Origin: Mangrovimicrobium sp033283385
Lineage (GTDB): Bacteria > Pseudomonadota > Gammaproteobacteria > Pseudomonadales > Halieaceae
DNA: 64,000 nt
Assembly: GCA_033283385.1 (NCBI GenBank)
Contig: JAWMQQ010000001.1
Location: 1,116,001 to 1,180,000, forward strand
Direction: 5' to 3'
Below are positions 61,906 to 64,000 of the stretch, piece by piece. Position 1 is the stretch's first letter, and every line of letters starts with the position of its first letter. A program made the translations under genes and the position numbers. Under the pieces are notes generated by a model. That model had not been told where the DNA came from. It saw only the letters and a list, made by a program, of their open reading frames with translations, and did not search any database.

Positions 61906-62463
61906 ATGTTAAAACTCTTCCTTATCTCCGTTGGTTTTATGTTCCCCGTTGCGGTAAATTCTGCGGCTTTAACAATTTCTGGCGATGCCCTTATCGGTGC
62001 TAGTGGTGTTGATGTGGGTGGGGTTCTATACGATGTCAGCTTTGTCGATGGCGCTGCTCAAGGTGTCTACGGCCAGGGTGGCGATGAGTTTGCTTTTAAC
62101 ACGTTTGAATCCGCAGAGATCGCCTCTCAGGCACTTCTAGACCAAGTGTTTATTGGTGTATACGACGAACAGCCTCAGCTTACTCAGGGCTGCTTAAACA
62201 CCGTATGGTGCGACATCCACACAGCATTCGCATCCAGTGGAACAGAGGTTCTAACTTCAGCGGCGAGCAACTTTTCCGCCGCTTATGAATCGGATGACGA
62301 CCTGTTTTTCGGAGCCTTTGCTAGCACTTATAGCCTGCACATGGAAAGCCATGCCGTATACGCTCGTTGGAACATTTCGTCCGTTCCCCTCCCTGCTGCA
62401 GCCTGGCTATTTGGTTCTGCGGTGTTAGGCCTTGTGGCTTTCGCAAGGCGCAGGATGGCCTGA
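61906..62463 (+). CDS. Secreted VPLPA-CTERM (PEP-CTERM type) protein
   Basis: A 185-residue protein: signal peptide (ISVGFMFPVAVNSAA), an acidic, Gly/Ala-rich mature domain of about 130 residues with two Cys in GCLNTVWCDI, and the textbook tail VPLPAAAWLFGSAVLGLV with FARRRMA. Exosortase A-type processing at the VPLPA motif is expected; the exosortase gene is elsewhere. The single gene lies between repeats B and C. Confidence 0.9.
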   Translation: MLKLFLISVGFMFPVAVNSAALTISGDALIGASGVDVGGVLYDVSFVDGAAQGVYGQGGDEFAFNTFESAEIASQALLDQVFIGVYDEQPQLTQGCLNTVWCDIHTAFASSGTEVLTSAASNFSAAYESDDDLFFGAFASTYSLHMESHAVYARWNISSVPLPAAAWLFGSAVLGLVAFARRRMA

Positions 62464-62515
62464 ATCAATGCTCCAAAAAGACCGCTAAGCGGAGGCTGAA
62501 TTGTGTCTCCGAATA

Positions 62516-62723
62516 AGCGAAAGGGGTCAAAATACGCCTAGTTCCGCTTGGGGGTGAGTCTCAGCTAAGGCAGGGGAGTTTTGAGACTCCAGGCTGGCTT
62601 TTGCCGGCAGTCTCACATATCAGGGCTCGGCCAGTTTTGAGACCCGGTTCGAGCCGATATCACTAATCAAGACTTTTGAGACTTTTGGCCAGGAGAGGGG
62701 AGGCTGCTTTCACCTCGGAGCGG
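62516..62723 (+). repeat. Island repeat, copy C
   Basis: About 210 bp. The left part differs from B and D (AAGCGAAAGGGGTC), the right part (CAGTCTCACATATCAGGG, CAGTTTTGAGACCCG, then GATATCACTAATCAAGACTT) is nearly identical. The end hairpin is degenerate. It begins about 50 bp after the VPLPA-CTERM gene stop. Confidence 0.85.
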
Positions 62724-62789
62724 ACATCAATTTGGTGGTTTGACACTGCGCCACTTGGTAAATATGAAATGGCTTGAGGGAGGCTGGAC

Positions 62790-63701
62790 CTAAAGCATTG
62801 ACTGGGCTTGAATAGCCCACTTTCCTTCCTCCAACACTATTACCCAAATCCCTTCTTCAGTGCCTAATACCTTCCCAACTGTATTGATATTTTCGTAACT
62901 TAAAGCCAAGTGAACTTTTTCGTTGCTACTTTGGACAATTTCGGTACTAACTATTTCACTATGATCCCACTCCGAGCGATCCAGATTCGCAAAAACGGTG
63001 TTAGCCACATAATTAATATATTCTTCGGGCATCTCCATAATTCGTAGATCAACACCAGGAAGAAGAACGTTCGGATAGTGGAAATAATCTGCTAAAAGTT
63101 CAGTGTCACGCGAATTGAGCGCAGCTAAATAGTTTTCTGCGACACCAATAGCAGCTGTCTCGGCTGCCAGCACATCCTCGCTAGAGATGTTGTTATCGTT
63201 AGAGATCTCGGACTGGATATAACTTGAACTGACCTTGATACCCCAATGGCCATCTTGGTCAGTTACGATCCTCAAGGTATCTGAACTGGCATAGATTTCG
63301 CCGTTGGTATTGATTCGACTAAAACGACCTGCGACATGCACTTTACTCGGGCCGGATTGGACTACCTTGAGATCGTCCCATGCACTATGGTCCCAATTGT
63401 CGGCGGCCAAGCCTGGAAAAACAATTAACTCATTGATGTTCCTGTACAATTCGAGAGTTTCAAAGACTTGTACCTGCCCGAGATCTAAACGTAAAAAAGG
63501 GTAATTGTATTCAGCCGCGGTCGCTTCGGCGTCAAGTTGATTGAACGTCTCGGTTTGCCTTTCATTTACTGCAATTGCTTCATCCTCGGCTTCTTTGATA
63601 GCCCTTTCTTCCTTGGAAAGCGAGTTATCGGAATCGAAGCATCCTTGCAGAGTTAATAGCAGCATCGTTAATAGAATGTACGTCGAGGATAGTTTGCGCA
63701 T
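62790..63701 (-). CDS. Lipoprotein with two tandem related domains
   Basis: A 303-residue lipoprotein: lipobox LTLQGC (Cys21). Two halves look alike: AEYNYPFLRLDLGQVQVFETLE with NWDHSAWDDLKVVQSGPSKVH, and DYFHYPNVLLPGVDLRIME with EWDHSEIVSTEIVQSSNEKVH. Each ends in a strand like DGHWGIKVSS / EGKWAIQAQS. The pattern fits internal duplication of an NTF2/SnoaL-like domain; function unknown. An acidic coiled-coil-like linker follows the lipobox. It sits between repeats C and D and is AT-rich. Confidence 0.8.
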   Translation of the reverse strand: MRKLSSTYILLTMLLLTLQGCFDSDNSLSKEERAIKEAEDEAIAVNERQTETFNQLDAEATAAEYNYPFLRLDLGQVQVFETLELYRNINELIVFPGLAADNWDHSAWDDLKVVQSGPSKVHVAGRFSRINTNGEIYASSDTLRIVTDQDGHWGIKVSSSYIQSEISNDNNISSEDVLAAETAAIGVAENYLAALNSRDTELLADYFHYPNVLLPGVDLRIMEMPEEYINYVANTVFANLDRSEWDHSEIVSTEIVQSSNEKVHLALSYENINTVGKVLGTEEGIWVIVLEEGKWAIQAQSML

Positions 63702-63840
63702 ACCGATACTCTTCTTTATTCATTAAATATCGACTTTGAAAAACTCACACAAAACTAGAGGGCTTGCCATGATCTGGGACAACGTTATTTACCTTGAATA
63801 AGGAACTGGTAGGCAACTGTAGTTTGGATGACCGGAATTA
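63702..63840. other. Promoter region of tandem-domain lipoprotein
   Basis: No gene seen; AT-rich. Confidence 0.35.
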
Positions 63841-64000
63841 GGCGAAAGCGACCTCCAGGTCGAAAGAATGTGGAGGCCGAGTCTCACTTTGTCCTAGAGG
63901 GACTCTTGACACTAGATTTTGACTCCGCAGGTCAGTCTCACATATTTGGCTCCCGGCACTTTTGAGACTCGAATCAGCCCGATATCACTAATCAAGACTT
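63841..64000 (+). repeat. Island repeat, copy D, cut by window edge
   Basis: Begins GGCGAAAGCGACC and matches copy B through GAGTCTCACTTT, GACTCTTGACACTAGA, TTTTGAGACTCGAATC and GATATCACTAATCAAGACTT, where the window ends. The array therefore continues to the right. Confidence 0.85.

Noticed and set aside
60502..64000. CRISPR array
   Set aside because: The repeats are about 200 bp, spaced by 0.9-1.3 kb with whole genes between; no short repeats or spacers and no cas genes.

Overview
The window looks like chromosomal DNA of a GC-rich, aerobic, probably marine gammaproteobacterium. A lineage near Halieaceae/OM60-NOR5 is my inference from gene content, not a proven placement. Pointers are AcnB, MiaE, LpxH, RlmA, GlnS-CysS, several exported proteins with PEP-CTERM/IPTL-type C-terminal sorting signals, and many enzymes for breakdown of hydrophobic carbon sources. 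Two clearly AT-richer, accessory-looking stretches lie at the ends (1-1.2 kb and 60.2-64 kb).

Layout. 1-1232: integron gene cassettes on the minus strand, with two attC-like sites and no integrase in the window. 1.5-25.7 kb: catabolic region with amidohydrolases, two luciferase-like flavin oxidoreductases, an epoxide hydrolase, alpha/beta hydrolases, SDRs, a P450, a one-chain E1 alpha-beta dehydrogenase with a stand-alone lipoyl protein, a CaiB-type CoA transferase, an enoyl-CoA hydratase-like protein, and an AraC regulator beside an aldo/keto reductase. 26.7-28.6 kb: hipBA-like toxin-antitoxin pair. 29.0-29.4 kb: small secreted protein behind a predicted c-di-GMP-I riboswitch. 29.6-36 kb: DEAD-box helicase, alkylsulfatase with TetR regulator, GNAT, HdeD-like protein.

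36.06-36.85 kb holds the most striking gene. It encodes a secreted protein with an almost unaltered eukaryotic-type ubiquitin (64 of the first 71 residues identical to human ubiquitin). The ubiquitin follows a signal peptide directly and is fused to a choice-of-anchor-like domain and a C-terminal membrane sorting tail; the conjugation diglycine is gone. A divergent lipoprotein gene sits next to it.

38-55 kb: acnB, a DUF1289 gene, miaE, then a sulfide module. In that module a FisR-like sigma-54 activator faces a strong -24/-12 promoter driving cioAB (bd-type oxidase), a persulfide dioxygenase, a DUF442-SQR fusion and a SulP transporter. lpxH, ppiB, glnS and cysS follow. 55.3-60.2 kb: two anchored secreted proteins, an MFS transporter, folD, tRNA-Pro(UGG) and tRNA-His(GUG).

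60.2-64 kb, directly after tRNA-His: three single genes for exported proteins (two lipoproteins and one VPLPA-CTERM protein). They are separated by copies of a roughly 200-bp repeat, all copies in one orientation, giving a cassette-like array of unknown type. A REP-like palindrome family (core GTAGGAGCCTGCTACGCAGG) is scattered between 13 and 51 kb and supplies the stop codons of three genes.
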